64,000 bases of DNA from Paenibacillus odorifer. Its GTDB lineage: Bacteria > Bacillota > Bacilli > Paenibacillales > Paenibacillaceae. Each line of letters opens with the position of its first letter. The stretch's first letter is position 1. The position numbers and the translations under genes are program-made. Positions 28,184-36,945 of the stretch are shown piece by piece. The stretch covers positions 2,604,001 through 2,668,000 of the forward strand of contig NZ_CP009428.1 of the NCBI RefSeq assembly GCF_000758725.1, read 5' to 3'. Under the pieces are notes generated by a model. It had not been told where the DNA came from and ran no database searches. It saw only the letters and a program-made list of their open reading frames with translations.

Positions 28184-31100
28184 GTGATTCGTAACCGTAT
28201 CCGGAAAACAGGACTTTTGGTCCTGCTTGGCGCGATGGTAGGCTCTTTATTCTCTGCATTCCCAGCTACTACCCATGCAGCCTCAAGTGAACCTTACACC
28301 TGGAAAAGCGTTGTAACGGGAGCTGGCGGGGGCTTTGTACCCGGAATTATTTTTAATCAAACTGAACCGAATCTGATTTATGCCAGAACAGATATTGGCG
28401 GTGCCTATCGCTGGAATCAAGCTACATCCAGTTGGGTCTCAATTAGTGACTCGGTAGGCTGGGTAGATTGGAACAAGAATGGCGTAGATGCTCTGGCTAC
28501 AGACCCAATTGATCCTAATAAAGTCTACATGGCAACGGGTACGTATACTAATCATTGGGATAATAATGGCCAGATTATGCGCTCTAATGACCGGGGGAAC
28601 ACCTGGCAAACTACTCCACTGCCTTTTAAAGTAGGTGGCAATATGCCGGGCCGTTCCGCTGGTGAACGCCTAGTCATCGACCCCAATAAGAACAACATTC
28701 TCTACTTTGGAGCTAGAAGTGGTAACGGTCTCTGGAAGAGTATTGACTCTGGTGTAACTTGGTCAAAGGTAACCTCTTTTCCAAATGTAGGCACGTATAT
28801 TCAGAATCCGACACTTGATTATGGGAATGATCTCGTCGGATTGTCTTGGATCACTTTCGATAAGAGTACAGGTACACTTGGCAACGCTACTCAAACGATC
28901 TATGTCGGTGTAGCCGACACGGCTAGCAGCGTATATCGGAGTACAGATGGTGGAGTAACCTGGACAGCTCTGGCTGGACAACCTACGGGTTTCTTGCCAC
29001 ATCACGGCGAGCTGTCATCCACAGGCGACCTCTATATTACTTATAGTAATGGTGTAGGACCGTATGATGGTAGTAAGGGTGAAGTATGGAAATACAACAA
29101 AACTAGTGGAGCTTGGACCAATATCAGTCCTACGACTGGTACAGATAATTGGTACGGCTTTGGTGGATTGGCACTGGATGCTCAGCACCCTAATACATTG
29201 ATGGTATCCAGCTTAAACGCTTGGTGGCCTGATGAAGTCATTTTCCGCAGTACCAACGGTGGCGCTACTTGGAGTCGCATTTGGGATTGGGGCAATTATC
29301 CAGAACGGACTTATAAGTTCAGCATGGATATCACCGCCGCTCCATGGCTCGATCATGGAACCACTTCAACATCCCTGGATCCTTCACCCAAGCTAGGCTG
29401 GATGATGGGTGATTTGGAAATTGATCCATTTAACTCGAATCGAATGATGTACGGCACTGGAGCAACAATTTATGGCTCGAACAATTTGACCTCATGGGAT
29501 ACCGGTGGCAAGGTAAATATCTCTGTCATGGCAAAAGGTGTGGAGGAAACTGCAGTGCTGGGGCTAATTAGCCCGCCAACTGGAACTTCCCATTTGATCA
29601 CTGCACTTGGTGACGTTTCCGGTTTCCGTCATGAGGATTTGTCGGTAGCACCAACCAAATTCCAGACCAGTCCTTCATGGGCAACAACGATGAGTATTGA
29701 CTACGCTGAATTGAGTCCGTCCTATATGGTGCGGGTAGGCAGTGCAGATAAAGAAAAAACGCCAAGCATGAAGTCTATTGGTATCTCTAACGATGGTGGA
29801 GTGAACTGGTATATGCCAAACTCCGAGCCTTCAAATGGAACCAAAACAACGGTGGGCCATGGACAAGTGGCAGTCTCTGCAAGTGGTAATTCCATTCTGT
29901 GGAGCACCTCAGATATTGGGGTGTATTATTCCAAAACCTCAGGCAATTCTTGGACAGCAAGTGCAGGATTACCGGCAGGGGCGAAGATAGCGTCTGATCG
30001 CGTGAATCCTAACAAATATTATGGATTCTATGCAGGAACTTTCTATGTAAGTGTGGATGGTGGAGCTACATTTACTGCCACCGGAGCTTCGGGCTTCCCG
30101 ACCAATAATGTGGCTGGATTACAGCCGAATGAAGCCCAAATCAGTATGAAGGCAGTTCCAGGTATTGAAGGCGACATTTGGTTCGCCGGAGGGAATACGG
30201 TTGAGAATAAATATGGTCTATGGCACTCCACTAATTCAGGTGCGAGCTTCACGAAGTTAACGAATGTAGAAGAAGCTGATCTTATTGGTTATGGTAAGGC
30301 TGCTCCGGGCCAAACTTATATGTCATTGTACACCGTAGCGAAGATTGATGGTGTAAGGGGCGTTTTCCGTTCCGATGATGTTGGCGCAACTTGGGTACGT
30401 ATTAATGACGATGCTCACCAATACGCTAAGATCAATATGGCGATTACTGGGGATCCAAGAATCTATGGACGTGTATATCTCGGTACGAATGGCCGAGGCA
30501 CCTTGTATGCTGATCCTGTAAATCCACCAGCTACAGGCTCGACCATTACGCCAATAACTGCAAGCTTTGATAAGAAAACAGCGAATCAGGTAGACGTCGC
30601 AGTAACTATGACGTTGAACGGAAATACACTGAGCACGATCAAAAATGGAACGGCAACCCTCGTAGCCGGAACGGATTATACGGTAAGTGGATCAACAGTG
30701 ACGATTAAAAAAGCGTATTTAGCGACGCAAGCGGTAGGAACGACTACGCTGACATTCAGCTTTAGCGCTGGAGCTACACAATCTTTGGCGGTAGCGGTAA
30801 CGGATACTACAACACCAGTATCCAACTCGACCATCACCCCAAGCAGCGCAGGTTTTGATAAGAAAACAGCAAATCAAGCAGACGTTGCAGTAACTATGAC
30901 GTTGAACGGAAATACGCTGAGCACGATCAAGAACGGAACGGCAACCCTTGTAGCCGGAACGGATTATACGGTAAGTGGATCAACAGTGACGATTAAAAAA
31001 GCGTATTTAGCGACACAAGCGGTAGGAACGACAACGCTGACGTTCAGCTTTAGCGCTGGAGCCACACAATCCTTGGCGGTAGCGGTAACGGATACTACAA

Positions 31101-31855
31101 CACCAGTATCCAACTCCACGATAACGCCAACAAGCGCCGGATTTGATAAGAAGACAGCGAATCAGACAGACGTCGCCGTAACTATGACGTTGAACGGAAA
31201 TACGCTGAGTGCGATCAAAAATGGAACGGCAACCCTCGTAGCTGGAACGGATTATACGGTAAGTGGATCAACAGTCACTCTCAAGAAGGAGTATCTGGCA
31301 ACTCAAGCCGTAGGAACGACAACGCTGACCTTTGAGTTTAGTGCCGGAGCCGCACAATCCTTGGTTGTCACTATCTCAGATACGTCAGTAGCTCCTACAG
31401 TAGCACTGAAAGTGCAGATGTATAACGGTACAGTGACTGCTTCCGGAAATACACTAAATCCAAAGTTTAAGCTGGTGAATACAAGCACAAGTGCTGTTGC
31501 ACTTTCTGATGTGAAATTAAGATATTATTACACAATTGACGGTGAGCAGGCACAAAGCTTCTTCTGCGATTGGTCACAGGCTGGAAGTGCGAATGTAACG
31601 GGCACGTTTGTGAAGCTGCCAACGGCTAAAGCAGATGCGGATTATTATCTGGAGCTTGGATTCTCGAGTGCAGCAGGTTCACTTGCTGCGGGTGCGAGCA
31701 TCGATATCCAAGTGCGAGTGGCTAAAGAGGATTGGTCAAATTACACTCAAACCGGAGATTACTCCTTTAATGCGGTTGATACCAATTTTGTAGATTGGAC
31801 AAAAGCGCCAGCCTACATCTCGGGTAATCTGATCTGGGGTAGTGAACCTAACTAA
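28184..31855 (+). CDS. Secreted GH74 xyloglucanase with three X2 modules and a CBM3
   Basis: This protein of 1223 residues has a signal peptide (about 1-32). The GH74 catalytic domain is a double seven-bladed propeller (about 35-780) with many SxDGGxTW blades. Its likely catalytic aspartates lie at D70 in DIGGAYRW and near 410 in GDLEIDPFN. Three X2 (CBM_X2) immunoglobulin-like modules follow (about 785-1070), then a C-terminal family-3 cellulose-binding module (about 1074-1223, QMYNGTVTASGN). It should cut the beta-1,4-glucan backbone of xyloglucan in plant cell walls. The start is GTG, with AGGAGGCG upstream. It is regulated by a cre site over its promoter. Confidence 0.95.
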   Translation: MIRNRIRKTGLLVLLGAMVGSLFSAFPATTHAASSEPYTWKSVVTGAGGGFVPGIIFNQTEPNLIYARTDIGGAYRWNQATSSWVSISDSVGWVDWNKNGVDALATDPIDPNKVYMATGTYTNHWDNNGQIMRSNDRGNTWQTTPLPFKVGGNMPGRSAGERLVIDPNKNNILYFGARSGNGLWKSIDSGVTWSKVTSFPNVGTYIQNPTLDYGNDLVGLSWITFDKSTGTLGNATQTIYVGVADTASSVYRSTDGGVTWTALAGQPTGFLPHHGELSSTGDLYITYSNGVGPYDGSKGEVWKYNKTSGAWTNISPTTGTDNWYGFGGLALDAQHPNTLMVSSLNAWWPDEVIFRSTNGGATWSRIWDWGNYPERTYKFSMDITAAPWLDHGTTSTSLDPSPKLGWMMGDLEIDPFNSNRMMYGTGATIYGSNNLTSWDTGGKVNISVMAKGVEETAVLGLISPPTGTSHLITALGDVSGFRHEDLSVAPTKFQTSPSWATTMSIDYAELSPSYMVRVGSADKEKTPSMKSIGISNDGGVNWYMPNSEPSNGTKTTVGHGQVAVSASGNSILWSTSDIGVYYSKTSGNSWTASAGLPAGAKIASDRVNPNKYYGFYAGTFYVSVDGGATFTATGASGFPTNNVAGLQPNEAQISMKAVPGIEGDIWFAGGNTVENKYGLWHSTNSGASFTKLTNVEEADLIGYGKAAPGQTYMSLYTVAKIDGVRGVFRSDDVGATWVRINDDAHQYAKINMAITGDPRIYGRVYLGTNGRGTLYADPVNPPATGSTITPITASFDKKTANQVDVAVTMTLNGNTLSTIKNGTATLVAGTDYTVSGSTVTIKKAYLATQAVGTTTLTFSFSAGATQSLAVAVTDTTTPVSNSTITPSSAGFDKKTANQADVAVTMTLNGNTLSTIKNGTATLVAGTDYTVSGSTVTIKKAYLATQAVGTTTLTFSFSAGATQSLAVAVTDTTTPVSNSTITPTSAGFDKKTANQTDVAVTMTLNGNTLSAIKNGTATLVAGTDYTVSGSTVTLKKEYLATQAVGTTTLTFEFSAGAAQSLVVTISDTSVAPTVALKVQMYNGTVTASGNTLNPKFKLVNTSTSAVALSDVKLRYYYTIDGEQAQSFFCDWSQAGSANVTGTFVKLPTAKADADYYLELGFSSAAGSLAAGASIDIQVRVAKEDWSNYTQTGDYSFNAVDTNFVDWTKAPAYISGNLIWGSEPN
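30541..31404 (+). repeat. Three tandem 288-bp repeats encoding X2 modules
   Basis: The element starting GATAAGAA recurs at 30569, 30857 and 31145, exactly 288 bases (96 codons) apart. Copies 1 and 2 are almost identical base for base; copy 3 diverges near its 3' end. This points to recent duplication or gene conversion inside the xyloglucanase gene. Confidence 0.92.
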
Positions 31856-31877
31856 GAATCTCCATTAATAGTTATGC

Positions 31878-31925
31878 TGAAAAGGCTGTCCTAAAAGTAG
31901 AAAATTCTACTTTTGGGGCAGCTTC
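31878..31925 (+). terminator. Terminator of xyloglucanase gene
   Basis: A long imperfect stem AAGGCTGTCCTAAAAGTAGAA / TTCTACTTTTGGGGCAGCTT encloses a tiny loop. The run of T lies inside the stem and no long T-tail follows. Confidence 0.7.
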
Positions 31926-31939
31926 TTACTTTAACCCAC

Positions 31940-32140
31940 AGGCTATAGGAGGTATGTTATATGTGCTATACGCTATGTGCTATGTACTACGTTCTATGAG
32001 GCATGTGGTATATGCTATGTGCTACGTTCTATGAGTCATGCGATATGTGATATATCGGATGGCTTCGTTCTATGAATCATGTGGTATGTGGTACGTGCTA
32101 TGAGGAGGTGTGTGGTATACGTTATGTGGTATGTCGGATG
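31940..32140. repeat. Low-complexity TATGTG/CTATG tract
   Basis: Degenerate reiterations of short words such as GCTATGTGCTA, TATGTGGTATGTG and CGTTCTATGA fill about 200 bases. No open frame, promoter or structure with a clear role is visible. Confidence 0.7.
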
Positions 32141-32175
32141 CATTTATGGTTCCTACAGTGTTGGCTATATAGTAT

Positions 32176-32361
32176 TTAGGGAAAACCTCCCTGAAAATAG
32201 CCGATATTTGCTTTAAATGAACGAAATCAGGGAATACCTCCCTAAAAATCAGGCGAATTCGTTATTTGCCAGTAAATTAGCTAATAATTAGGGAGGTTTT
32301 CCCTAATTATTGGTTGGATGGCCAGAAAACTCAGAATTTTAGGGAGAAATTCCCCAATTAT
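32176..32361. repeat. Four copies of an AGGGAAAACCTCCCT-type palindromic element
   Basis: Copies at about 32176-32198, 32226-32248, 32287-32309 and 32337-32361 share the core AGGGA-(5-6)-TCCCT flanked by A/T-rich arms such as AATTAGGG ... CCCTAATT. Their starts are spaced 50, 61 and 50 bases. They lie in a gene-free 600-base gap, and each could fold as a small hairpin. Confidence 0.8.
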
Positions 32362-32454
32362 TCTATTAACGCTTCACTTCCTCCTGTACGGTACGTAAGA
32401 ACCAGCTAATGATACTTAAAAGTAGTTCTGACATACCATTAGCTGTTTTGACTG

Positions 32455-33195
32455 TTACAATGTTTGTCCGCTATCTATGGTAATGATCTGTCCAGTCATT
32501 GCTTCCTGTTCTAGCGCAGCGCAGACAAACTGGGCGATATCTTCGGCGGTTGAAATATGCTGAAGCAGCAGATTAGGGGCTAGTTTATACATCTGTTCTT
32601 CTCGTCCAGCCCACCATCTAGTAGCAACGGCGCCCGGTGCTACACAGTTAACTCTAATATTTGGAGCCAGCGCGTGTGCCAGCGATTTCGTAAGACCGTG
32701 GACAGCCGCTTTGGAGACGGCATAAGGAAGGGAGGAGCCTAAGCCTGTCTGTCCAGCGATGCTGCCGAGATTGATGATGGCTCCTGAATTTTTATGATTC
32801 ATATATGGTGCAACCGCTCTGGCGCAGAAAAACATTCCTTTCACATTTACATCATATAGCTCATCCCATACTTCCTCGGTTGCCTTTTCCAGATCTCCGA
32901 GAGCAATATGTTTAGTTATACTGGCATTATTCACTAGCAGATCTATTGTCCCGAAATGCTGAATAATCGAATCCACCATACTCTGCACTTCTTGATCTTT
33001 AGAAACGTTGGCTTGTATTGCTATAGCCTGCCCCCCTTGATTCAGAATTGTCTTTACGGTTTCAATGGCTTCATCCTCAGATCTAGAATAGTTCACTACG
33101 ACGTGAGCCCCGCGTTTGGATAGTTCCAAGCTTACAGCTTTGCCAATTCCAGTCCCTCCACCAGTTACTAATGCGACTTTATCGTTGAGATCCAT
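32455..33195 (-). CDS. SDR-family oxidoreductase (FabG/glucose-dehydrogenase-like)
   Basis: This protein of about 246 residues is a classical short-chain dehydrogenase. It has the NAD(P) motif TGGGTGIG, NNAS, the catalytic Ser in INLGSIAG, Y-x-x-x-K in LPYAVSKAA, and the C-terminal GQIITIDSGQTL. It reduces or oxidises an unknown carbonyl or alcohol in the cytoplasm. The start at 33195 is chosen because AAGGAG lies nine bases upstream; an ATG at 33201 is the near alternative, and the in-frame extension further upstream lacks a ribosome site. It is divergent from a LysR regulator that likely controls it. Confidence 0.92.
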   Translation of the reverse strand: MDLNDKVALVTGGGTGIGKAVSLELSKRGAHVVVNYSRSEDEAIETVKTILNQGGQAIAIQANVSKDQEVQSMVDSIIQHFGTIDLLVNNASITKHIALGDLEKATEEVWDELYDVNVKGMFFCARAVAPYMNHKNSGAIINLGSIAGQTGLGSSLPYAVSKAAVHGLTKSLAHALAPNIRVNCVAPGAVATRWWAGREEQMYKLAPNLLLQHISTAEDIAQFVCAALEQEAMTGQIITIDSGQTL

Positions 33196-33288
33196 CCTCA
33201 TGCACTCCTTAAGTTGGCGTATGTTGTTGATATAAAGTATTCTATAGAGAAAAGTGGATTTCGTATAATTGAATATAATGAAGGTTTG

Positions 33289-33310
33289 GTTCAATTTATT
33301 TGAATTGAAC
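33289..33310. promoter_or_regulatory. Dyad in the SDR/LysR divergent region
   Basis: A perfect 8-bp inverted repeat GTTCAATT - 6 bases - AATTGAAC ends 16 bases before the LysR start. Its position and symmetry suit autoregulation by the LysR protein and control of the divergent SDR gene. Confidence 0.5.
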
Positions 33311-33326
33311 ACTGGAGGACACTAAG

Positions 33327-34220
33327 ATGGATCTAAAAACAATAAAAACCTTTCAAACGATCGTAACTTCCGGAAGCTTTAATCGTGCCGCAGAAGAATT
33401 GAACTATGCCCAATCTACAGTTACTATGCAGATGCAAAGGCTTGAATCCGATCTGGGATGTCAATTGCTTGAGCGGGGTAAGCAGATTAGCTTAACAGAA
33501 GCAGGCAGATTGTTTTATGAAGAGAGCTTACATATCGTTAAAGATATGGAACGACTAGAGAGCCGTTTGGCTGATTTAAAAATAGGAGAAGCTGGCAACG
33601 TGCGATTAGGAGTAACGGACCCGACGGCGAGCTATCGTTTGCCGCAGCTTTTAAGTAGGTTTATGGTGCAATTTCCTAAAGTGAAGGTCTCCGTGGATAT
33701 TGCGGGAACCGCCGCACTTAGTGAACTACTCCTGAGTGGTGAAATTGATTTGGCAGTGTGTTCGGCACCAGAGCTCGGTAAGGAGCTTTATTTTGAACCG
33801 TTATTTGCGGAGGAATTTGTGTTACTTTTGCCAGAAGAGCATCCGCTAGCATCCAAGGAGAGTATCACCCCAGAGGATATACAGGCTCATCGCTTATTGA
33901 TTACGGCAGCGAATTGTCCTTATCGCAAAAAATTAGAAAGTGTGCTGCAGGAATCAGGCGGGCCGCCACTAGATACAATGGAGATTGGGAGTATGACAGC
34001 GCTGAAATATTTTGTGGGAAGTGGTTTAGGCGTGGCACTTGTTCCTGAGATTGTGCTGAATCCAGCCCCAGCAGGAACTATAGTACGGAAGCTGGAGGGA
34101 AAGGTTATTGATATGACCTGTGGGATCCTATGTAAACTTTCAGATTATCCGCTCAAGCTAGCGAGCTCCAGATTGTATCATTTTTTAAAACAGGAACTAA
34201 CCGTGACAAGGATATTTTGA
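33327..34220 (+). CDS. LysR-family transcriptional regulator
   Basis: This protein of 297 residues has an N-terminal winged helix (MDLKTIKTFQTIVTSGSFNRAAEELNYAQSTVTMQMQRLE, given here only as the recognisable LysR opening in two parts: TFQTIVTSGSFNRAAEEL and YAQSTVTMQMQRLE). A linker helix and a periplasmic-binding-protein-like effector domain follow (about 90-295). GGAGGA precedes the ATG. It diverges from the SDR gene, the classic arrangement for a LysR regulator and its target. Confidence 0.95.
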   Translation: MDLKTIKTFQTIVTSGSFNRAAEELNYAQSTVTMQMQRLESDLGCQLLERGKQISLTEAGRLFYEESLHIVKDMERLESRLADLKIGEAGNVRLGVTDPTASYRLPQLLSRFMVQFPKVKVSVDIAGTAALSELLLSGEIDLAVCSAPELGKELYFEPLFAEEFVLLLPEEHPLASKESITPEDIQAHRLLITAANCPYRKKLESVLQESGGPPLDTMEIGSMTALKYFVGSGLGVALVPEIVLNPAPAGTIVRKLEGKVIDMTCGILCKLSDYPLKLASSRLYHFLKQELTVTRIF

Positions 34221-34270
34221 ATTTTAAACGAATTGTTAAGAAATAGAAAAAATAGAAAGGGCGGTGTTTG

Positions 34271-34570
34271 ATGTTTTTTAGGAGGAAATTCAGTTTCTGG
34301 CTTTCGATTATAAGTATCATCATCTGTCTGAGTGACTATCTGGGAGTGGGGATCTCGAATATTATTCTTGTACGATTGAACCCTATTATAGATACACTGA
34401 TCTTTACAGAACCTTTTGAAAGCTTCATGGTTGATGTAAATAATCCGAGATGGGGAACCAATAGTGCGTTAATCAGCGTCAGATTCCCAACTTATATTAT
34501 TCATTTTGGAACGTTTTTGATTTTGGGGATTCTAATTGATTACCTTATTCGTATATTAAAACAGAAGTAG
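34271..34570 (+). CDS. Small hypothetical membrane protein
   Basis: This protein of 99 residues has two transmembrane segments (WLSIISIIICLSDYLGVGI and YIIHFGTFLILGILIDYLI) separated by about 45 polar residues. I do not recognise a family. The ATG at 34271 follows a weak GGGCGG site. It lies 50 bases after the LysR gene and 38 before the methyltransferase gene, so it may belong to that transcript. Confidence 0.55.
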   Translation: MFFRRKFSFWLSIISIIICLSDYLGVGISNIILVRLNPIIDTLIFTEPFESFMVDVNNPRWGTNSALISVRFPTYIIHFGTFLILGILIDYLIRILKQK

Positions 34571-34608
34571 AAGTGTAAATGAGCCTAGAAGAGGAAAGGT
34601 GAGCTGAG

Positions 34609-35319
34609 ATGAGCGGAGCAAAGGGAAAGCTTGATTTGGAGAGAATTGTTTTTATTGGCAGGACCTATGAGGAATATTTACGTATGTTTGATCTGCTGGA
34701 ATCAGATCTCATCGGCCAGAGAATTCTGGATTGTCCTGCGGGTGCTTGTTCTTTTACAGCAATAGCGAATCAGTTGGGTGGTGCTGTAACGGCTGCCGAT
34801 ATTGCTTACTATTACTCTGAAGATGAGCTGGCAGACAAAGGGGTTCAAGATATTGCGCATGCGATGTCCGGAATGGAAAAAGTACAGGATAACTTCGTTT
34901 GGAACTACTTTAAATCAATCGAGGGCCTGACCGAAGCTAGGAACGCAGCTTTAACCGCCAGCACTAAAGATCGAAGACAAACCCCGGAGCGTTATGTTCC
35001 TGTGGTACTTCCGGATCTGCCATTTGCGGATGAAGCATTTGATCTGACATTATCTGCTCACTTTCTATTTATGTACAGCGATCGGCTGGACTATGGATTT
35101 CATCTAAAGACTATTAAGAAACTAATGCGGGTGACGAGAGGCGAGCTTCGAATCTTTCCACTAGTCGACCTTTCTTGTAAAAGGTATGAGCATTTAGACC
35201 GCCTTATTGATGATTTGGTGAGGCAAGGATTTACTGCAGAGGAACTAGAGGTTCCTTATGAATTTCAAAAAGGTGCAAAGCAGATGTTGAAGATTAGAAG
35301 AGCAGAATTGTTCCTCTGA
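34609..35319 (+). CDS. Class I SAM-dependent methyltransferase-like protein
   Basis: This protein of 236 residues has the SAM-binding motif I variant ILDCPAGACSFTAIA and motif II-like VTAADIAYYY. A later LPFADEAFDLTLSAHFLF segment occupies the place of motif IV. The acidic residue expected after strand 2 is present (AADIA). The substrate is unknown. A terminator shared with the convergent MFS gene follows. Confidence 0.82.
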   Translation: MSGAKGKLDLERIVFIGRTYEEYLRMFDLLESDLIGQRILDCPAGACSFTAIANQLGGAVTAADIAYYYSEDELADKGVQDIAHAMSGMEKVQDNFVWNYFKSIEGLTEARNAALTASTKDRRQTPERYVPVVLPDLPFADEAFDLTLSAHFLFMYSDRLDYGFHLKTIKKLMRVTRGELRIFPLVDLSCKRYEHLDRLIDDLVRQGFTAEELEVPYEFQKGAKQMLKIRRAELFL

Positions 35320-35324
35320 AATAT

Positions 35325-35376
35325 AAAACGAGGGTGCCTCAAGCCATGATGACTTTGGGAGCGCCCTCGTTTTTTG
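35325..35376. terminator. Bidirectional terminator between methyltransferase and MFS genes
   Basis: AAAACGAGGGTGCC pairs with GGGAGCGCCCTCGTTTT, followed by T on the plus strand and by T on the minus strand too. It lies between convergent genes. Confidence 0.88.
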
Positions 35377-35394
35377 TATAAATATCTATAAAGC

Positions 35395-36609
35395 TTACGC
35401 TACAGTTTCTTTCCGTTCTGCTACAAAACAAGCTATGCCTAATACCAGACCAAGACCCACTAGAACCGCACCGACCCAAGGAAGCGAAGTGATCGCTAAA
35501 TGAGAAATGACCCAACCGCCAATAAAGGCACCCGTTGCGTTACCGAGATTCCCGGCGGAGTGGCTGGTCGTTGAGGCAAGTGCAGGGGCTGCCTGAGCCA
35601 GACTCATAATCCGTATTTGCAGACCCGGCATGACCGCAAAGGACACCATACCCCAGAAAAATATTGTGATTACCGCAGCTATTGGGCTATGCATCGTGAA
35701 GGAAAAGATCGTTAGAATCATACTGACTGCAAAATAAAGTCCCACGATAGAAGGCATCAGCTTCCAATCCGCAAGCTTTCCGCCAACGATGTTCCCGATG
35801 GTCACCCCACAGCCGAATAAGACTAGAATCCAAGTCACACTATGTTCAGCAAAACCAGTCACTTCTTCAAGCAGTGGAGTAATATATGTGAACACGGTGA
35901 ACAAGCTGGCGTTCCCTAACGCCCCGATCAATAAGAATAGTAGCAGCTTTGGATTAGCCAGCGCAGCAATCTGCTGGATAACACTCGCTGGTTTCTCTTG
36001 TTTAAGCTTTGGAATAAAAATGAGAATACCGATCAGCGCGGCGACTCCCATGACAGCAATCGCTGCAAATGAGGCCCGCCAGCCCATACTTTGTCCAATA
36101 AATGTCCCTAGAGGAACTCCGACAATATTGGCTATCGTTAAACCTGCCATCATAATAGATACGGCTCCGGCCCGCTTATTGGGTTGTACAAGATTGGATG
36201 CGATGACTGCGCCAACCCCAAAAAAAGTACCATGAGTTAAAGCTGTAATTATACGAGCTACCATGAGAACGGTATAGTTGGGTGCAAACACAGAGATTCC
36301 GTTGCCCAGTATAAAAAGAATCATGAGAAGACATAACAGTTTCTTTTGTGGAATGCGTTGCGTGAGAATGGTCAGGATGGGTGCGCCAACGGCCACTCCA
36401 AGTGCGTACATTGTAATGAGTTGGCCAGCAGTCGAAATACTAACCTGTAAATCGTTGGCGACATTTGGTAAAATACCCATAATAACAAACTCAGTCATAC
36501 CAATCGCAAAAGCGCCTACCGTAAGAGAAAGTATAGAGATGGGAAAGGGCTCTTTCCCTGCTCGTTCTTTGCGTGTTTGTGCCTTGTTGAGGTTTGGAAT
36601 TGCATTCAT
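35395..36609 (-). CDS. MFS transporter, DHA1 (AraJ/YdhP/PbuE-like) family
   Basis: This protein of about 404 residues has twelve transmembrane segments. The first helix reads FVIMGILPNVANDL, with the preceding GMTEF typical of DHA1 sugar-efflux or purine-efflux exporters. It also has the motif A-like loop TQRIPQKKLL and the motif C helix GLTIANIVGVPLGTFIG. It should export a small molecule with proton exchange; the substrate is unknown. The start is uncertain: ATG at 36609, or TTG at 36624 directly after AAAGG. Confidence 0.9.
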   Translation of the reverse strand: MNAIPNLNKAQTRKERAGKEPFPISILSLTVGAFAIGMTEFVIMGILPNVANDLQVSISTAGQLITMYALGVAVGAPILTILTQRIPQKKLLCLLMILFILGNGISVFAPNYTVLMVARIITALTHGTFFGVGAVIASNLVQPNKRAGAVSIMMAGLTIANIVGVPLGTFIGQSMGWRASFAAIAVMGVAALIGILIFIPKLKQEKPASVIQQIAALANPKLLLFLLIGALGNASLFTVFTYITPLLEEVTGFAEHSVTWILVLFGCGVTIGNIVGGKLADWKLMPSIVGLYFAVSMILTIFSFTMHSPIAAVITIFFWGMVSFAVMPGLQIRIMSLAQAAPALASTTSHSAGNLGNATGAFIGGWVISHLAITSLPWVGAVLVGLGLVLGIACFVAERKETVA

Positions 36610-36710
36610 GATGCCGATGTTCAACCTTTCTTCTGCCTGTAATGAAGCTCCACCTTGGTTAAGATGATAGATCCGACATGTAAGTATTGCCTTTCTATTA
36701 TTTAGTTTTC

Positions 36711-36724
36711 TGAAAATATTTTCA
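36711..36724. promoter_or_regulatory. Perfect palindrome upstream of MFS gene
   Basis: TGAAAATATTTTCA is a 14-bp perfect palindrome about 100 bases before the MFS start. It may be a repressor operator. The regulator is not identifiable. Confidence 0.4.
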
Positions 36725-36783
36725 AGATAAATATTTTTTCAGATAGTTTTCATTTTTATAGATCATTGAAGGGATGGTTATTT

Positions 36784-36945
36784 ATGAATGTTGAAGGCCA
36801 AGTCCAAGTGCTTGAATTGCCGGAAATGAAGCAAGAATTTAATAACAGTTTGCAGAGTAATGATCTTGGATTGGATATAGAAATCTATCAAATTGCGAAC
36901 CCTTCCTGGCCCGATGAGGCTGAAGTGTTCCTTCCTTTGCGATGA
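36784..36945 (+). CDS. 53-residue GyrI-like (effector-binding domain) fragment
   Basis: This short frame, MNVEGQVQVL ... DIEIYQIANPSWPDEAEVFLPLR, matches the C-terminal end of GyrI/AraC-effector-binding domains, which close with an 'E-Y/F-x-x-x-NPSSDDxxCEIWIP' pattern. It is much shorter than a full domain (about 150 residues), so it is probably a remnant. However, it has a GAAGGGATGG ribosome site, and its stop overlaps the next start as ATGA. That is the usual sign of coupled translation, so it might be expressed. Confidence 0.5.
   Translation: MNVEGQVQVLELPEMKQEFNNSLQSNDLGLDIEIYQIANPSWPDEAEVFLPLR

Noticed and set aside
33196-33312. N-terminal extension of the SDR gene
   Set aside because: The extra residues precede the normal SDR start, lack a ribosome site and would cover the divergent promoter.
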